Shown: piece by piece, positions 45,029 through 54,620 of the stretch | Position numbering within the stretch: position 1 is the first letter of the stretch | Layout: each line of letters begins with the position of its first letter | NCBI GenBank assembly: GCA_020831825.1 | Contig: JAFIFW010000005.1 | Location: 62,001-126,000 of the forward strand | DNA length: 64,000 bases | Direction: 5' to 3' | DNA from: Methylophaga sp. | GTDB taxonomy: Bacteria; Pseudomonadota; Gammaproteobacteria; Nitrosococcales; Methylophagaceae | Position numbers and translations under genes: made by a program | The notes under the pieces: model-generated | What the model was told of the DNA's origin: nothing | The model's database searches: none | What the model saw: the letters and a program-made list of their open reading frames with translations, nothing else

Positions 45029-45910
45029 TTAGCCGTAACGGCCGGTAATGTAGTCTTCAGTCTGTTTGTTATTGGGATTGGTAAACAGCTGGTCGGTGGC
45101 ACCAAATTCAATCAGCTCACCCATGTACATGAATGCCGTGTAGTCGGAAACACGCGCCGCTTGCTGCATGTTATGCGTTACTATGACGATGGTGTAATCA
45201 TTCTTCAACTCGTTGATCAACTCTTCGATTTTCAGGGTCGAGATTGGATCCAGCGCCGAAGCAGGCTCATCCAGCAAAATTACTTCCGGCTCAATGGCAA
45301 TCGCACGGGCAATCACCAGACGCTGCTGCTGACCACCCGACATGCCCATGGCTGACTCATGCAGACGATCTTTGACCTCGTCCCACAGTGCCGCACCTTT
45401 CAGGGATTTTTCGACCACTTTATCCAGCGTGGAGCGATCATTCACGCCTTGCAGACGCAGGCCGTAAGCAACGTTTTCATAGATGGATTTCGGGAACGGG
45501 TTTGGCTTCTGAAACACCATGCCCACCTGACGGCGCAATTCGGAGACATTAACACCCGGCGCATTGATCTCCTGACCATCCATCAGCATATCGCCGGTGA
45601 TGCTGACACTATCCACCAGATCATTCATCCGGTTAAAACAACGCAGCAAGGTAGATTTACCACAGCCTGACGGACCGATAAACGCAGTGACACGTTTCTC
45701 GGGGATTTGCAGGTTGATGTTTTTCAGTGCCTGATCATTGCCGTAGTAGAGGTTCAGATCGTTGACCACAATCTTGATCGACTCATTGGCCATCAACAGT
45801 GCTTCTCTGGCTTCGCCACTTCTGGCTTGACTGGCAGATACCCGAATTGGTGGAGTTTTTTCTTGTGAATTCATAGTTGAATACTCTTTAGTTTCATTTT
45901 CAGTCTTCAT
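45029..45910 (-). CDS. pstB: Phosphate ABC transporter ATPase PstB
   Basis: The ATPase of the Pst high-affinity phosphate importer. Walker A is GPSGCGKST, the signature MSGGQQQR, Walker [13 protein letters not shown]. At 293 residues it has about 35 extra N-terminal residues compared with E. coli PstB. Internal ATGs at residues 13 and 41 could be the real start, though the first ATG lies 3 bp after pstA. Confidence 0.95.
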   Translation of the reverse strand: MKTENETKEYSTMNSQEKTPPIRVSASQARSGEAREALLMANESIKIVVNDLNLYYGNDQALKNINLQIPEKRVTAFIGPSGCGKSTLLRCFNRMNDLVDSVSITGDMLMDGQEINAPGVNVSELRRQVGMVFQKPNPFPKSIYENVAYGLRLQGVNDRSTLDKVVEKSLKGAALWDEVKDRLHESAMGMSGGQQQRLVIARAIAIEPEVILLDEPASALDPISTLKIEELINELKNDYTIVIVTHNMQQAARVSDYTAFMYMGELIEFGATDQLFTNPNNKQTEDYITGRYG

Positions 45911-45913
45911 GGC

Positions 45914-47587
45914 TTAATCCGAAGCATTGCGATAGCGTTCACGCAGTCGGTTTCGAATACTGATGGCGGTCAGGTTCAGTACCACTATTAATACAACCAG
46001 TACCAGCGCCGTGGCATATACCAGCGGTCTTGCAGCTTCGGCGTTCGAACTTTGGAAACCGACATCATAGATATGGAAGCCCAGATGCATGATTTTGCGC
46101 TCCAAGTGTACGAACGGGAAGGTACCATCTACCGGAAGTGATGGGGCAAGTTTCACCACACCCACCAGCATCAATGGCGCAACCTCGCCTGCTGCACGTG
46201 CAATCGCCAAAATCAGACCGGTCATCATGGCCGGGGTTGCCAACGGCACAATGACTTTCCAAAGAGTTTCAGCCTTGGTCGCGCCCAGCGCCAGACTGCC
46301 CTGACGAATGGTAGACGGGATACGTGCCAAGCCTTCTTCTGTTGAGACAATCACAATCGGCAAGGTCAGCAAAGCCAGCGTTAAAGAAGCCCAGAACAAG
46401 CCTGGCGTGCCAAAAGTAGGCGTTGGCAGCGCTGCCTCATAAAACAACCGGTCCAGACTGCCACCAAGGAAATAGACAAAGAAGCCCAGCCCAAATACCC
46501 CGTAAACAATTGACGGTACACCTGCCAGGTTATACACCGAAATCCGTATGACTCGCGTCACCAGACCTTGTTTGGCGTATTCGCGCAGATAAATCGCTGC
46601 CAGAATGCCAAATGGTGTAACAATAATTGACATGATAAATACCATGGTCACAGTGCCGAATATCGCAGGGAAAATACCGCCTTCGGTATTGGCTTCACGC
46701 GGGTTATCGGACAAAAACTCCCATAAGCGCTCAATGTACTGCCCCATTTTGGCCAGCACTGACATGCTGTTTGGCGCTGTCACCCTGACAATTTGCGCCA
46801 TTGACAAATTAACCTGAGCGCCCTCTGCTGTTACCATTTGCAGTGTATCACGACGTTGCGTTTCTTTAAGTGCGTTCAGCTCGACACTCAACTCTTCAAA
46901 CTGTGCGTCCAGTTCAGCTCGCGCCGCGGCGATGCGCGCATCTTCAGCTTCACGTTCCAGGCCGCTAACACCCTGCAAATCCAGGCGACGAGTTTCCAAC
47001 CGAAGCTGTTCCATACCACTGTTGATGCGACCAATCTGACGACGCTCAATACGCTGAATTTCCTGATGCAATTTCAGGCTGCGATCCAAGGCTGCCTGCA
47101 TATCTCGCCAGAAGCCAGACTGCTGAGGGGTGCTGACAATTTCACCTTCTCTGAGCAAGGCCACTGGCTGACCGTAGAAATTACCCCATTCACGTCGCTC
47201 AATCTGATAAGCATCCAGCGGATATGTAAACTCGCCCATACCCAATTCGAGGTACCAGACAAAATCACGACCGGTCTGATCTCTGTTGCCTTGCTTGACC
47301 AGGTAACGAGTGACCATATCGATGTCTTCGGGCACTTCATTACCAGCATCACGAGCGACTGCTGATGGAATGCTTTGGGAGCGCACAATCTCACCCATCA
47401 CCACAATTTGTTCACCCTGCTCGTTGGTGATTTCAATCTGGGCAATATTGGCCGGCCAGAAGTGACCAAAACCACGCACTGCAATCAGACCTATCAAGCC
47501 CACCACCATGATCATGCACATCGCTACGGCGCCGCCGTTGAGCCAAATCCAGGGTGAACCACTTTTCAACCATGCTTTCATTGTCAT
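45914..47587 (-). CDS. pstA: Phosphate ABC permease PstA, large form
   Basis: PstA with 557 residues, almost twice E. coli PstA. After the first helix (about 20-42) a large extracytoplasmic insert of about 250 residues follows, including a predicted coiled coil (about 165-245). The core permease region then begins near FPAIFGTVTMVFIMSIIVTPFGILAAIYLREY and includes the EAA-like loop with ARIPSTIRQGSLALGATKAETLWKVIVP. A matching enlarged PstC lies upstream. The start may be the second of two close ATGs. Confidence 0.93.
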   Translation of the reverse strand: MTMKAWLKSGSPWIWLNGGAVAMCMIMVVGLIGLIAVRGFGHFWPANIAQIEITNEQGEQIVVMGEIVRSQSIPSAVARDAGNEVPEDIDMVTRYLVKQGNRDQTGRDFVWYLELGMGEFTYPLDAYQIERREWGNFYGQPVALLREGEIVSTPQQSGFWRDMQAALDRSLKLHQEIQRIERRQIGRINSGMEQLRLETRRLDLQGVSGLEREAEDARIAAARAELDAQFEELSVELNALKETQRRDTLQMVTAEGAQVNLSMAQIVRVTAPNSMSVLAKMGQYIERLWEFLSDNPREANTEGGIFPAIFGTVTMVFIMSIIVTPFGILAAIYLREYAKQGLVTRVIRISVYNLAGVPSIVYGVFGLGFFVYFLGGSLDRLFYEAALPTPTFGTPGLFWASLTLALLTLPIVIVSTEEGLARIPSTIRQGSLALGATKAETLWKVIVPLATPAMMTGLILAIARAAGEVAPLMLVGVVKLAPSLPVDGTFPFVHLERKIMHLGFHIYDVGFQSSNAEAARPLVYATALVLVVLIVVLNLTAISIRNRLRERYRNASD

Positions 47588-47601
47588 TGATCCCTTCTGG
47601 C

Positions 47602-49899
47602 TTACAGGTTGCTGTAACGGTCACGCAGCCGTTGACGAATAATTTCTGCAGCGGTGTTGACAATGAAGGTCAGTGCCAACAGCACCAATGCTGCAAGGAA
47701 CAGTATGCGGAAGTGCGAGCTGCCCACAGCCGTTTCCGGCAGTTCTACGGCGATATTGGCCGACAACGTGCGCATGCCTTCAAATATGTTGAAGTTCACC
47801 ACCGGACTGTTACCAGTTGCCATCAGTACAATCATGGTTTCACCTACTGCACGCCCAAAGCCCATCATTACCGCAGAGAAGATACCCGGACTGGCTGTGG
47901 GCAACACCACACCGACCACGGTTTGCCAGCGTGTAGCACCCAGCGCCAATGAACCCTGGGTTAAATGACGAGGCACTGTGAATACCGCATCTTCGGCAAT
48001 TGAAAATATCGTCGGAATCACCGCAAAACCCATGGCGATACCGACAATCATGGCGTTACGCTGGTCATAGGTGATACCGACATCGGTAAACCACTGACGC
48101 ATGCTGCCATCAAAGAACCAGACCTCTATCCATGGGCTGAGGAAAATACAGAAGGTGCCAAATGACAGAATAACCGGCACCAGCAAGGCAGCTTCCCAAC
48201 CATCTGGCACTCGGCTGCGGAATGACCCCGGCAGCTTCGACCAGAAGTAGGCAAATACCAACATCAGTACCGGCATCAGTATCAAAAAGCTGAAAATCGC
48301 CGGCAGGTGATCCTCGGCAAACGGCGCCAGCCACAAACCGGCCAGGAAACCGAGAATAACCGTCGGCAATGCTTCCATGATTTCGATACTGGGTTTAACC
48401 ACACCCCGCAATTTGGGCGTCATGAAATAAGCGGTGTAAATGGCACCGCCAATCGCCAGTGGCATGGCAAATAACATGGCGTAGAAAGCGGCCTTCAGCG
48501 TACCGATAGACAACGGCACCAAACTGAATTTTGACTCAAACTCATCGGAAGCCGATGATGACTGCCAGATGTATTCAGGGTTGGCCCGGCCTTCGTACCA
48601 GACTTTGTTCCACATCGCGGCAAACGATAATTGCGGATGCTGGTTCCACAGTCCGGCAAGTGACACCTGTTGCTGATCATCCAGCAACATCAAGCGACCA
48701 TTGACCTGAGAAATTGCAGCACCCACCAGCGGCTGTTCACTCAATTGCTTGAAGTAGAGTGTGCGCGCTGAGGTGCCGTAGTGAATGCCCAGCTGACCTT
48801 TGGCATCTACGGCCAGAAAGCCTTTACGGGTGTATTCCGGCGCCAGTGCGGTAATCGCTGCGCCGTGTGGCTTAAAGTCGCGAATCCGGGTCAGGTGATT
48901 ATTATTGGATTCATCACGCACCAGGAACCACTGACTTAATTCACCCTTTTCTGTACCGACAATCAGCGATACTGTGCCGACCAGAAAATCCATGGCGGTG
49001 ATGGCGCTACCCTGTCCGGCATTGACTGAAGCGACAAAGCGGGCATTTTCCAGACGGGAAATATCGTAGTAGTGGATATAACCTTTTTCATCAGCAATAA
49101 ACAGACTGCGTAATGCCTTATCAACCAGCATTTTCACCGGGGCTTCCGGGACTGTGGCCAGTTCGACGGTGTTGCTGTTGACCGTGACTTCGCCGGTAAT
49201 CATATTGCTGCGGCTGGTCAGGTTGGTGACCAGCAAGCGCTGGTCTTCGGTAATCGCCGCGATAATTGAACCGGCGGCACCGCGGGTCACCGTTTCAATG
49301 GCCAGATGCTTGATCGCACGACCCTGCTCATCAATTTGAATCGCGGCCTCACCAAATGGATACTCCATTCTTGGTGTAATCAGGCGCTGGTCATCGGGAA
49401 AGCTGATGTTAAATGCATGGCGGCTGATCACCACCTGACCATTACTGAGTCCTTGAGCAGTCACGCCACCGATGTATTCCGAGTTGGCAAAGCTGCTTAC
49501 TGTGGCATCTTCAGGAATCGGCAAGCTGAATTGTTGGCGAATCTGGCCGTTATCAGCTTCAAAGAATGTGACCTGACCGTTGTCGGTGTATTGAATGCCC
49601 ATTTCCTGATAACGCTCAAGCACCAGATGCTGGGTATTCGCGTGAGTTACAGGCAGTGTGTAAGAGGCCTGAGGCGTTACTGAAGCACCCTTGAGAATGG
49701 GCATCACCTCGTAGAACAGATAGACAAAAATCATTGCCAGGGCAAACACCACACCAAAGCCTGCAGCAGTAATTCCCCAGCGCGAGGCGCTGTCCTTGAA
49801 GTCACGCCTTTTTCGCAGCTTTTCCCGAGCCGCAGTATCAGGAAGCAGTGATTTTCGTGTTCCTGAACTGCCCAAGGCGCCAGTTACGGTTTCAGTCAT
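47602..49899 (-). CDS. pstC: Phosphate ABC permease PstC, large form
   Basis: PstC with 765 residues, against about 320 in E. coli. The first helix (about 50-75 of the frame) is followed by a periplasmic insert of about 390 residues with repeated beta segments (ITAMDFLVGTVSLIVGTEKGELSQW; ITALAPEYTRKGFLAVDAKGQLGIHYG), suggestive of a beta-propeller. The usual permease core ends the protein (TVPRHLTQGSLALGATRWQTVVGVVLP). The ATG at 49899 follows CAGGGCAACACA; a TTG eight codons upstream is less likely. Confidence 0.93.
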   Translation of the reverse strand: MTETVTGALGSSGTRKSLLPDTAAREKLRKRRDFKDSASRWGITAAGFGVVFALAMIFVYLFYEVMPILKGASVTPQASYTLPVTHANTQHLVLERYQEMGIQYTDNGQVTFFEADNGQIRQQFSLPIPEDATVSSFANSEYIGGVTAQGLSNGQVVISRHAFNISFPDDQRLITPRMEYPFGEAAIQIDEQGRAIKHLAIETVTRGAAGSIIAAITEDQRLLVTNLTSRSNMITGEVTVNSNTVELATVPEAPVKMLVDKALRSLFIADEKGYIHYYDISRLENARFVASVNAGQGSAITAMDFLVGTVSLIVGTEKGELSQWFLVRDESNNNHLTRIRDFKPHGAAITALAPEYTRKGFLAVDAKGQLGIHYGTSARTLYFKQLSEQPLVGAAISQVNGRLMLLDDQQQVSLAGLWNQHPQLSFAAMWNKVWYEGRANPEYIWQSSSASDEFESKFSLVPLSIGTLKAAFYAMLFAMPLAIGGAIYTAYFMTPKLRGVVKPSIEIMEALPTVILGFLAGLWLAPFAEDHLPAIFSFLILMPVLMLVFAYFWSKLPGSFRSRVPDGWEAALLVPVILSFGTFCIFLSPWIEVWFFDGSMRQWFTDVGITYDQRNAMIVGIAMGFAVIPTIFSIAEDAVFTVPRHLTQGSLALGATRWQTVVGVVLPTASPGIFSAVMMGFGRAVGETMIVLMATGNSPVVNFNIFEGMRTLSANIAVELPETAVGSSHFRILFLAALVLLALTFIVNTAAEIIRQRLRDRYSNL

Positions 49900-50033
49900 T
49901 GTGTTGCCCTGTGTGAGTGTCAATCATGAAGCGCCAAGCTTACTGATGTTATGTGACAGCATTATTACAAACACTAACTGATTGTTTTTATTGCTCTTTA
50001 TGCTTTATCAGTGTTGTAGAACTGAACTGACAG

Positions 50034-50060
50034 ACAAAAAAAGAGGCCCAAAGGCCTCTT
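50034..50060 (-). terminator. Terminator after pstS
   Basis: An 8-bp perfect stem (50041-50048 with 50053-50060, 4-base loop) is followed on the minus strand by seven or more Ts. It lies 25 bp after pstS, before pstC. Such a terminator lets the binding protein be made in excess over the permease. Confidence 0.85.
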
Positions 50061-50084
50061 CTTGTTCTGCACGGGTTTGGTGGA

Positions 50085-51056
50085 TTATTCCAGACCCAGA
50101 TCCTTACGGATTTTGCCAGCCAGAGATTCTGGAATTGGCACATAACCATCACGGTTGACCACTTCCTGACCTTCTTTGGAAAGTACCAGTCTTACAAACT
50201 CACGAGTTTGTGGGTCCAGATCCTGGTTAGGGTGTTTGTTGATGTAGATGTACAGGTAACGAGCAAGTGGGTAGGCTCCTGAAGCGGCATTTTCAGCGGT
50301 AGCTTCAGCGAATGGCGCACCGTGTTCAGCGGCAAGCGGTACCACACGAACACCTGAAGTACGGTAGCCGATACCTGAGTAGCCGATACCATTGATAGAT
50401 TCAGTCACACCTTGAACTACTGATGAAGAACCAGGCTGTTCGTTGATGCTTGATTTAAAGTCACCGCCGCACATTGCGATATCTTTAAAGAATCCGTAGG
50501 TACCAGATACAGCGTTGCGACTGTACAGAGCAAAGTCACGGTTTTCCCAAGCGCCAGACAGACTCAGTTGACCCCAACGGCTCACATCAGCTTCTGCACC
50601 ACAACGACGTGTGGCTGAAAAAATCGCGTCAACCTGTGGCAGGCTCAAACCTTCAATCGGGTTGTCCTTGTTGACATAGACCGCGACCATATCGATGGCC
50701 ACTGGCAGCTCGTAAGGCGCATAGCCGAATCTTTCTTCAAAAGATTGAATTTCAGACTGACGCATGCCACGACTCATTGGAGCCAGAGTCGCAGTACCCT
50801 CTGTCAGTGCAGGAGGAGCAGTTGAAGAGCCGGCACCCTGTACCTGAATATTGACGTTTGGATAGAATTTGTTGAACTCTTCTGCCCACAGTGTCATCAG
50901 GTTGTTCAGTGTGTCTGAACCAATGCTGGACAGGTTACCTGATACACCTGAAGTAGGTGTGTAGGCTGGCAGGTTTGGATCAACATCAGCGAAAGTGGCA
51001 GACGACAGTGCCATAGTGACAGCGGCGCCAATGACTGCGAGTTTTTTCTTTAACAT
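50085..51056 (-). CDS. pstS: Phosphate-binding protein PstS
   Basis: The periplasmic phosphate-binding subunit, 323 residues, with a signal peptide ending ATFA (about residue 23). Ligand-loop sequences SIGSDTLNNLMTLWAEEF, VQGAGSSTAPPAL and ALYSRNAVSGTYGFFKD match the PstS fold of the proteobacterial type with C-terminal LAGKIRKDLGLE. A PHO box and -10 element lie upstream, so strong induction under phosphate limitation is expected. Confidence 0.96.
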   Translation of the reverse strand: MLKKKLAVIGAAVTMALSSATFADVDPNLPAYTPTSGVSGNLSSIGSDTLNNLMTLWAEEFNKFYPNVNIQVQGAGSSTAPPALTEGTATLAPMSRGMRQSEIQSFEERFGYAPYELPVAIDMVAVYVNKDNPIEGLSLPQVDAIFSATRRCGAEADVSRWGQLSLSGAWENRDFALYSRNAVSGTYGFFKDIAMCGGDFKSSINEQPGSSSVVQGVTESINGIGYSGIGYRTSGVRVVPLAAEHGAPFAEATAENAASGAYPLARYLYIYINKHPNQDLDPQTREFVRLVLSKEGQEVVNRDGYVPIPESLAGKIRKDLGLE

Positions 51057-51130
51057 GAGTGTTCAGCTCCTGAATTGAATGAAAATGTAGCAACGGGTGA
51101 AGTTGCCAACGCGAGCAGTATTACTGCTAA

Positions 51131-51172
51131 CTGTGACAGGCTGATGAAAGAAACATGACAATTATGTGACAA
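51131..51172 (-). promoter_or_regulatory. PHO box and promoter of pstS
   Basis: On the minus strand 51155-51172 reads TTGTCACATAATTGTCAT, two TGTCA half-sites 11 bases apart as in the PhoB consensus. A third half-site, CTGTCACAG, lies at 51131-51139, also in 11-base phase. TAATAC follows about 10 bases further downstream as a -10 element. PhoB from the adjacent phoBR genes is the obvious regulator. Confidence 0.8.
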
Positions 51173-51219
51173 CGTCCCATGAGGCTGTTTTTTTCAACAA
51201 AATCAATTGATTTGCCGTA

Positions 51220-51252
51220 ATAAAAAGCCTGCTGTTTGACTCTGCAGGCTTT
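51220..51252 (-). terminator. Terminator after phoR
   Basis: A 9-bp stem (51224-51232 with 51244-51252, 11-base loop) is followed on the minus strand by TTTTTATT. It lies 19 bp after the phoR stop and separates phoBR from pstS. Confidence 0.8.
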
Positions 51253-51270
51253 AAGCTGAATCACAATGAC

Positions 51271-52560
51271 TCAGACATCGATTTTATCAACCAGCTTTTT
51301 CAACGGGAAATGACAACAGAATTTGGCACCTTCTCCAGGTGCACTGTCAATGGTCAGCTCAGCTTCATGGCGCTGCAAGACATGCTTGACGATCGCCAGA
51401 CCCAGGCCAGTGCCGCCAGCACTGCTTGCTCGGCCTTTGTCGACGCGATAAAACCGCTCGGTCAGGCGATCCAGATGTTTGGCCTCAATCCCCTCACCTT
51501 GATCAATGACACAGATCTTTGCGCCAAAATTATCGCTGTGCCAGCTGACAGTGATCGGACAATTGTCCGGTGTGTACTTAACGGCATTGAATACCAGATT
51601 AGAGATTGCACTTCTCAGCTCATCAGCATCTGCCATCAGCCATTTTTCCGATTGCAACTCCAGGCTGATGAGCTGTTGGCGATAATGCTCAAGGTGCGAG
51701 GCATCATCAACAATGACCTTGAGCAATTGGGCAACATTGGTAGGGGTATGCATCAGCGGCTTTTCACCGGTTTCCAGCGAAGACAATACCAGCAGATCCT
51801 TAATCATCAGATGCATACGTTGAGTCTGCTGTTGCATGACAGGCATTGCCTGCTGCCACTGTTCTGCTGGTGTGCCAGGCTCAAAGCTCTCCAGATAGCC
51901 TTTGAGTACCGTCAACGGCGTACGAAGCTCGTGCGAGACATTGGCCACAAAATCACGACGCATCTGCTGAAGCTTCACGGTCTGGGTAATGTCTCTGGCA
52001 ATCAACAAACGGCCATTGCCCATATAGCTGACCAGTTTGATTTCCAGTTGACGTGAGGGGCTCAGTGGTGAGATCAAGGTGATCACTTTGCCCTCCCCCC
52101 CTGGACTTTCCATGAGTTTAAGTAAGTGCGGATCCCGAATCAGGTTAATAACCCGCACACCACTGTCACGAGGCCATCGAATGCCTAGTAACTGCATGGC
52201 AGAAAAATTGGCCCAATCCACCTGACCATGTTTACCAATGATCACAATGGCATCGGGCAAGGCCGCAGTGGCAGACTGGAAACGCTTGAGATAACTGGTG
52301 ACTTTCTTTTTGCGGTTGCTGTTTTGCTGGCGCATTTTCTCGATATGGCGGCACACATCATCCACCACACCTTCTGCACTGGGACAAGCGACTTTTTTTG
52401 GGTGCTGCAACCAACGCCACAATTGATACCACTTGCTTTGCAACCAGATGGCGTAGCCCAGTGCAGCGATGAACATGAATGTCATCATCTGCCCCATGAT
52501 CAGTCCGAGGAATCCTGCCAGACTGATCAGCGCCAACAGGCGCCAATTATCCCATGGCAT
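51271..52560 (-). CDS. phoR: Phosphate regulon sensor kinase PhoR
   Basis: A 429-residue membrane histidine kinase. Two N-terminal helices (about 8-40) without a large periplasmic loop are followed by a PAS domain (about 95-190). The phosphorylated residue is His210 in VANVSHELRTPL, then the ATPase with NAVKYT, DQGEGI and GTGLGLAIVKH. It is 13 bp after phoB. Absence of a periplasmic sensor fits signalling through Pst and PhoU. Confidence 0.96.
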   Translation of the reverse strand: MPWDNWRLLALISLAGFLGLIMGQMMTFMFIAALGYAIWLQSKWYQLWRWLQHPKKVACPSAEGVVDDVCRHIEKMRQQNSNRKKKVTSYLKRFQSATAALPDAIVIIGKHGQVDWANFSAMQLLGIRWPRDSGVRVINLIRDPHLLKLMESPGGEGKVITLISPLSPSRQLEIKLVSYMGNGRLLIARDITQTVKLQQMRRDFVANVSHELRTPLTVLKGYLESFEPGTPAEQWQQAMPVMQQQTQRMHLMIKDLLVLSSLETGEKPLMHTPTNVAQLLKVIVDDASHLEHYRQQLISLELQSEKWLMADADELRSAISNLVFNAVKYTPDNCPITVSWHSDNFGAKICVIDQGEGIEAKHLDRLTERFYRVDKGRASSAGGTGLGLAIVKHVLQRHEAELTIDSAPGEGAKFCCHFPLKKLVDKIDV

Positions 52561-52573
52561 TCAGATCAATCCG

Positions 52574-53266
52574 TCATTCAGCCGAGAAACGATAGCCGAC
52601 GCCGCGCACCGTCTGTACCAGATGGTCATGACCATAAGGCTCAAGCGCCTTACGCAGTCTTCGGATATGTACATCAACAGTACGCTCCTCGATGTACACA
52701 GTGTCGCCCCAGACAAAATCCAGCAACTGAGAACGGTTATAGGCCCGCTCCGGATTTTTCATAAAGAAGTGCAGCAAACGGAATTCAGTTGGTCCGAGAT
52801 CAATACGCTGTTCACCCACATTCACCCGGTGGCTTTTAGTATCCAGCACCAATTCAGCACAGCTGAGTTTTTGGCTGTCATCACTGTTCAGTGGCTGGCA
52901 GCGACGCAACAAGGCGCGAATTCGTGCAACCAGCTCTACCGGCGCGAAGGGTTTGTTGATGTAATCATCGGCGCCGACACTTAAGCCTTTGACCATGTCT
53001 TCGCTCTCACCCTTGGCAGTCAGCATGATGACTGGAATTGACGCCAGAAACTCATTGGCGCGCAGACGTCGGATAAATTCAATACCGTCAATGCCTGGCA
53101 ACATCCAGTCAAGCAGAATCAAATCAGGCTGTTGTTGTTTCAGCCACTCCAGGCCCTTTTCCCCATCAGCGACCGCTTCACAAATGAATCCGGATTGTCG
53201 CAAAGTGAAATTCAACATATCGCGAATTGCAGCATCATCCTCGACGGCCAAAATGGTTGTGGTCAT
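52574..53266 (-). CDS. phoB: Phosphate regulon response regulator PhoB
   Basis: The frame is open to 53431, but the ATG at 53266 has AGGA upstream and gives the normal 230-residue PhoB beginning MTTTILAVEDD. The receiver accepts phosphate at Asp53 (LLDWMLPG). The OmpR-type winged helix contains LDFVWGDTVYIEERTVDVHIRRLRKAL. A single half-site CTGTCAT (53314-53320) lies 48 bp upstream and may allow self-regulation. Confidence 0.97.
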   Translation of the reverse strand: MTTTILAVEDDAAIRDMLNFTLRQSGFICEAVADGEKGLEWLKQQQPDLILLDWMLPGIDGIEFIRRLRANEFLASIPVIMLTAKGESEDMVKGLSVGADDYINKPFAPVELVARIRALLRRCQPLNSDDSQKLSCAELVLDTKSHRVNVGEQRIDLGPTEFRLLHFFMKNPERAYNRSQLLDFVWGDTVYIEERTVDVHIRRLRKALEPYGHDHLVQTVRGVGYRFSAE

Positions 53267-53325
53267 TGCATGTTCCTGTGCATAGTTTTCGCCAAATAGC
53301 ATACTCGCTGAATATGACAGATTTG

Positions 53326-54543
53326 TTAAGCCTCGTTTCGAGGTAATTTCAGTGAGATCAGACTGGCCATCGCGATCATCAATGCCGAGACCAGCAAGCA
53401 TGCAGCCAGACCGGCCCACATGTACACCCAACCTGAAAGTAGCGTACCGACTAATCGGCCAGCAGCATTAGCCATGTAATAAAAGCCCACATCAAGCGAA
53501 ACACCTGAAGCATCTGCATAGGCAACTATGAGATAGGAGTGCACTGCCGAGTTAATAGCAAACACAACACCATAGACCATCAAGCCTGCGGTGATTGCCG
53601 TCATCAACATCCAGTCAAAATAAACAGCCGCGGCGATCAGCATTGGCAGCAACATTAACGGTAACGACCAGCGCCAGACGGTCTGTCCATCTGGCGCATG
53701 CGTTTTTGAATAACCGGTGAGTTTGGGGGCTGCAGCCTGAACAATGCCATAGCCCACCACCCAGATAGCCAACAGTGCCCCGACATAGATGGCTGGCCAT
53801 TGCAGTTGAGCATGCAAAAACACCGGTAAGGCCACTACAAACCAGATGTCTCGAGAGCCAAACAGAAAGAACCGGGCAACTGACAATCGATTGACTGCCG
53901 GACTTTTCGAAAAAATATCGCGAAATTTTGGTTTGAAACTCGCCTTGCCGAGCTTTCGATCCAACAGATAGACACTAAGCAACAACACCACAAACAAGAC
54001 CACTGTCATGGTAAAGATAGCGCCCCTGAAACCCAGCCAGGTCAGTAATGCAGCACCGACAAAAAATCCAAATCCTTTCAGCGCATTTTTAGAGCCGGTC
54101 AACAGGGCAATCCATCGATACAAGGTCGACTGTTGATCATCGGCAACCAGCATCTTAATGCTGGATTTAGCACTCATCTTGTTGAGATCTTTGGCAATGC
54201 CCGACAAGGCCTGCGCCACCATTACATAAGCAACTGATAACCATTGCGGATCGACCAACAACATCGACAAAGCGATGACTTGCAGCAATAAACCAAGGTG
54301 CATGGTGACATTCAGACCCAATCGCGCCGCCAGCCAGCCACCGATCAGATTGGTGACAATGCCAAAAAACTCGTACAGCACAAACAGCATTGCCACTTCC
54401 AGCGGACTGTAACCAAGCTGATGGAAATAAAGCACCACCAGCATGCGAAGTGCGCCATCTGAAATGGTAAAAGTCCAATAGCTGAATGTGATGACAAGAT
54501 ATTGCCTGACATCACGGCTGAGCCCGGAAATAAACTGCAACAT
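53326..54543 (-). CDS. arsJ: ArsJ-like organoarsenical efflux MFS permease
   Basis: A 405-residue, 12-helix MFS protein. DVRQYLVITFSYWTFTISDGALRML, ALSGIAKDLNKMSAKSSIKML, LTGSKNALKGFGFFVGAALL and FFLFGSRDIWFVVALPVFL match ArsJ, which exports 1-arseno-3-phosphoglycerate made by a partner GAPDH. No GAPDH or arsR gene is adjacent. It stands between pit and phoB, linking arsenate handling to phosphate uptake. Its ATG lies directly after the pit terminator's T-run, with no visible ribosome site, so initiation may be unusual. Confidence 0.82.
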   Translation of the reverse strand: MLQFISGLSRDVRQYLVITFSYWTFTISDGALRMLVVLYFHQLGYSPLEVAMLFVLYEFFGIVTNLIGGWLAARLGLNVTMHLGLLLQVIALSMLLVDPQWLSVAYVMVAQALSGIAKDLNKMSAKSSIKMLVADDQQSTLYRWIALLTGSKNALKGFGFFVGAALLTWLGFRGAIFTMTVVLFVVLLLSVYLLDRKLGKASFKPKFRDIFSKSPAVNRLSVARFFLFGSRDIWFVVALPVFLHAQLQWPAIYVGALLAIWVVGYGIVQAAAPKLTGYSKTHAPDGQTVWRWSLPLMLLPMLIAAAVYFDWMLMTAITAGLMVYGVVFAINSAVHSYLIVAYADASGVSLDVGFYYMANAAGRLVGTLLSGWVYMWAGLAACLLVSALMIAMASLISLKLPRNEA

Positions 54544-54572
54544 AAAAAAAGCCCGGTGAGATTCCGGGCTTT
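54544..54572 (-). terminator. Terminator between pit and arsJ
   Basis: A 9-bp perfect stem (54548-54556 with 54564-54572, 7-base loop) is followed on the minus strand by seven Ts. The arsJ ATG begins immediately after. Expression of arsJ needs readthrough or an internal promoter. Confidence 0.85.
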
Positions 54573-54596
54573 ATCATATCGCTTATGCGCTAAAAC

Positions 54597-54620
54597 GCAT
54601 ATACTAAAAAACGTATATGT
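54597..54620. repeat. Inverted repeat after pit
   Basis: CATATAC (54598-54604) pairs with GTATATG (54613-54619) around an A-rich loop. It begins directly after the pit stop. Function unknown. Confidence 0.5.

Noticed and set aside
53314..53320. PHO box upstream of phoB
   Set aside because: Only one half-site is present without a partner 11 bases away; mentioned in the phoB entry but not listed as a site.
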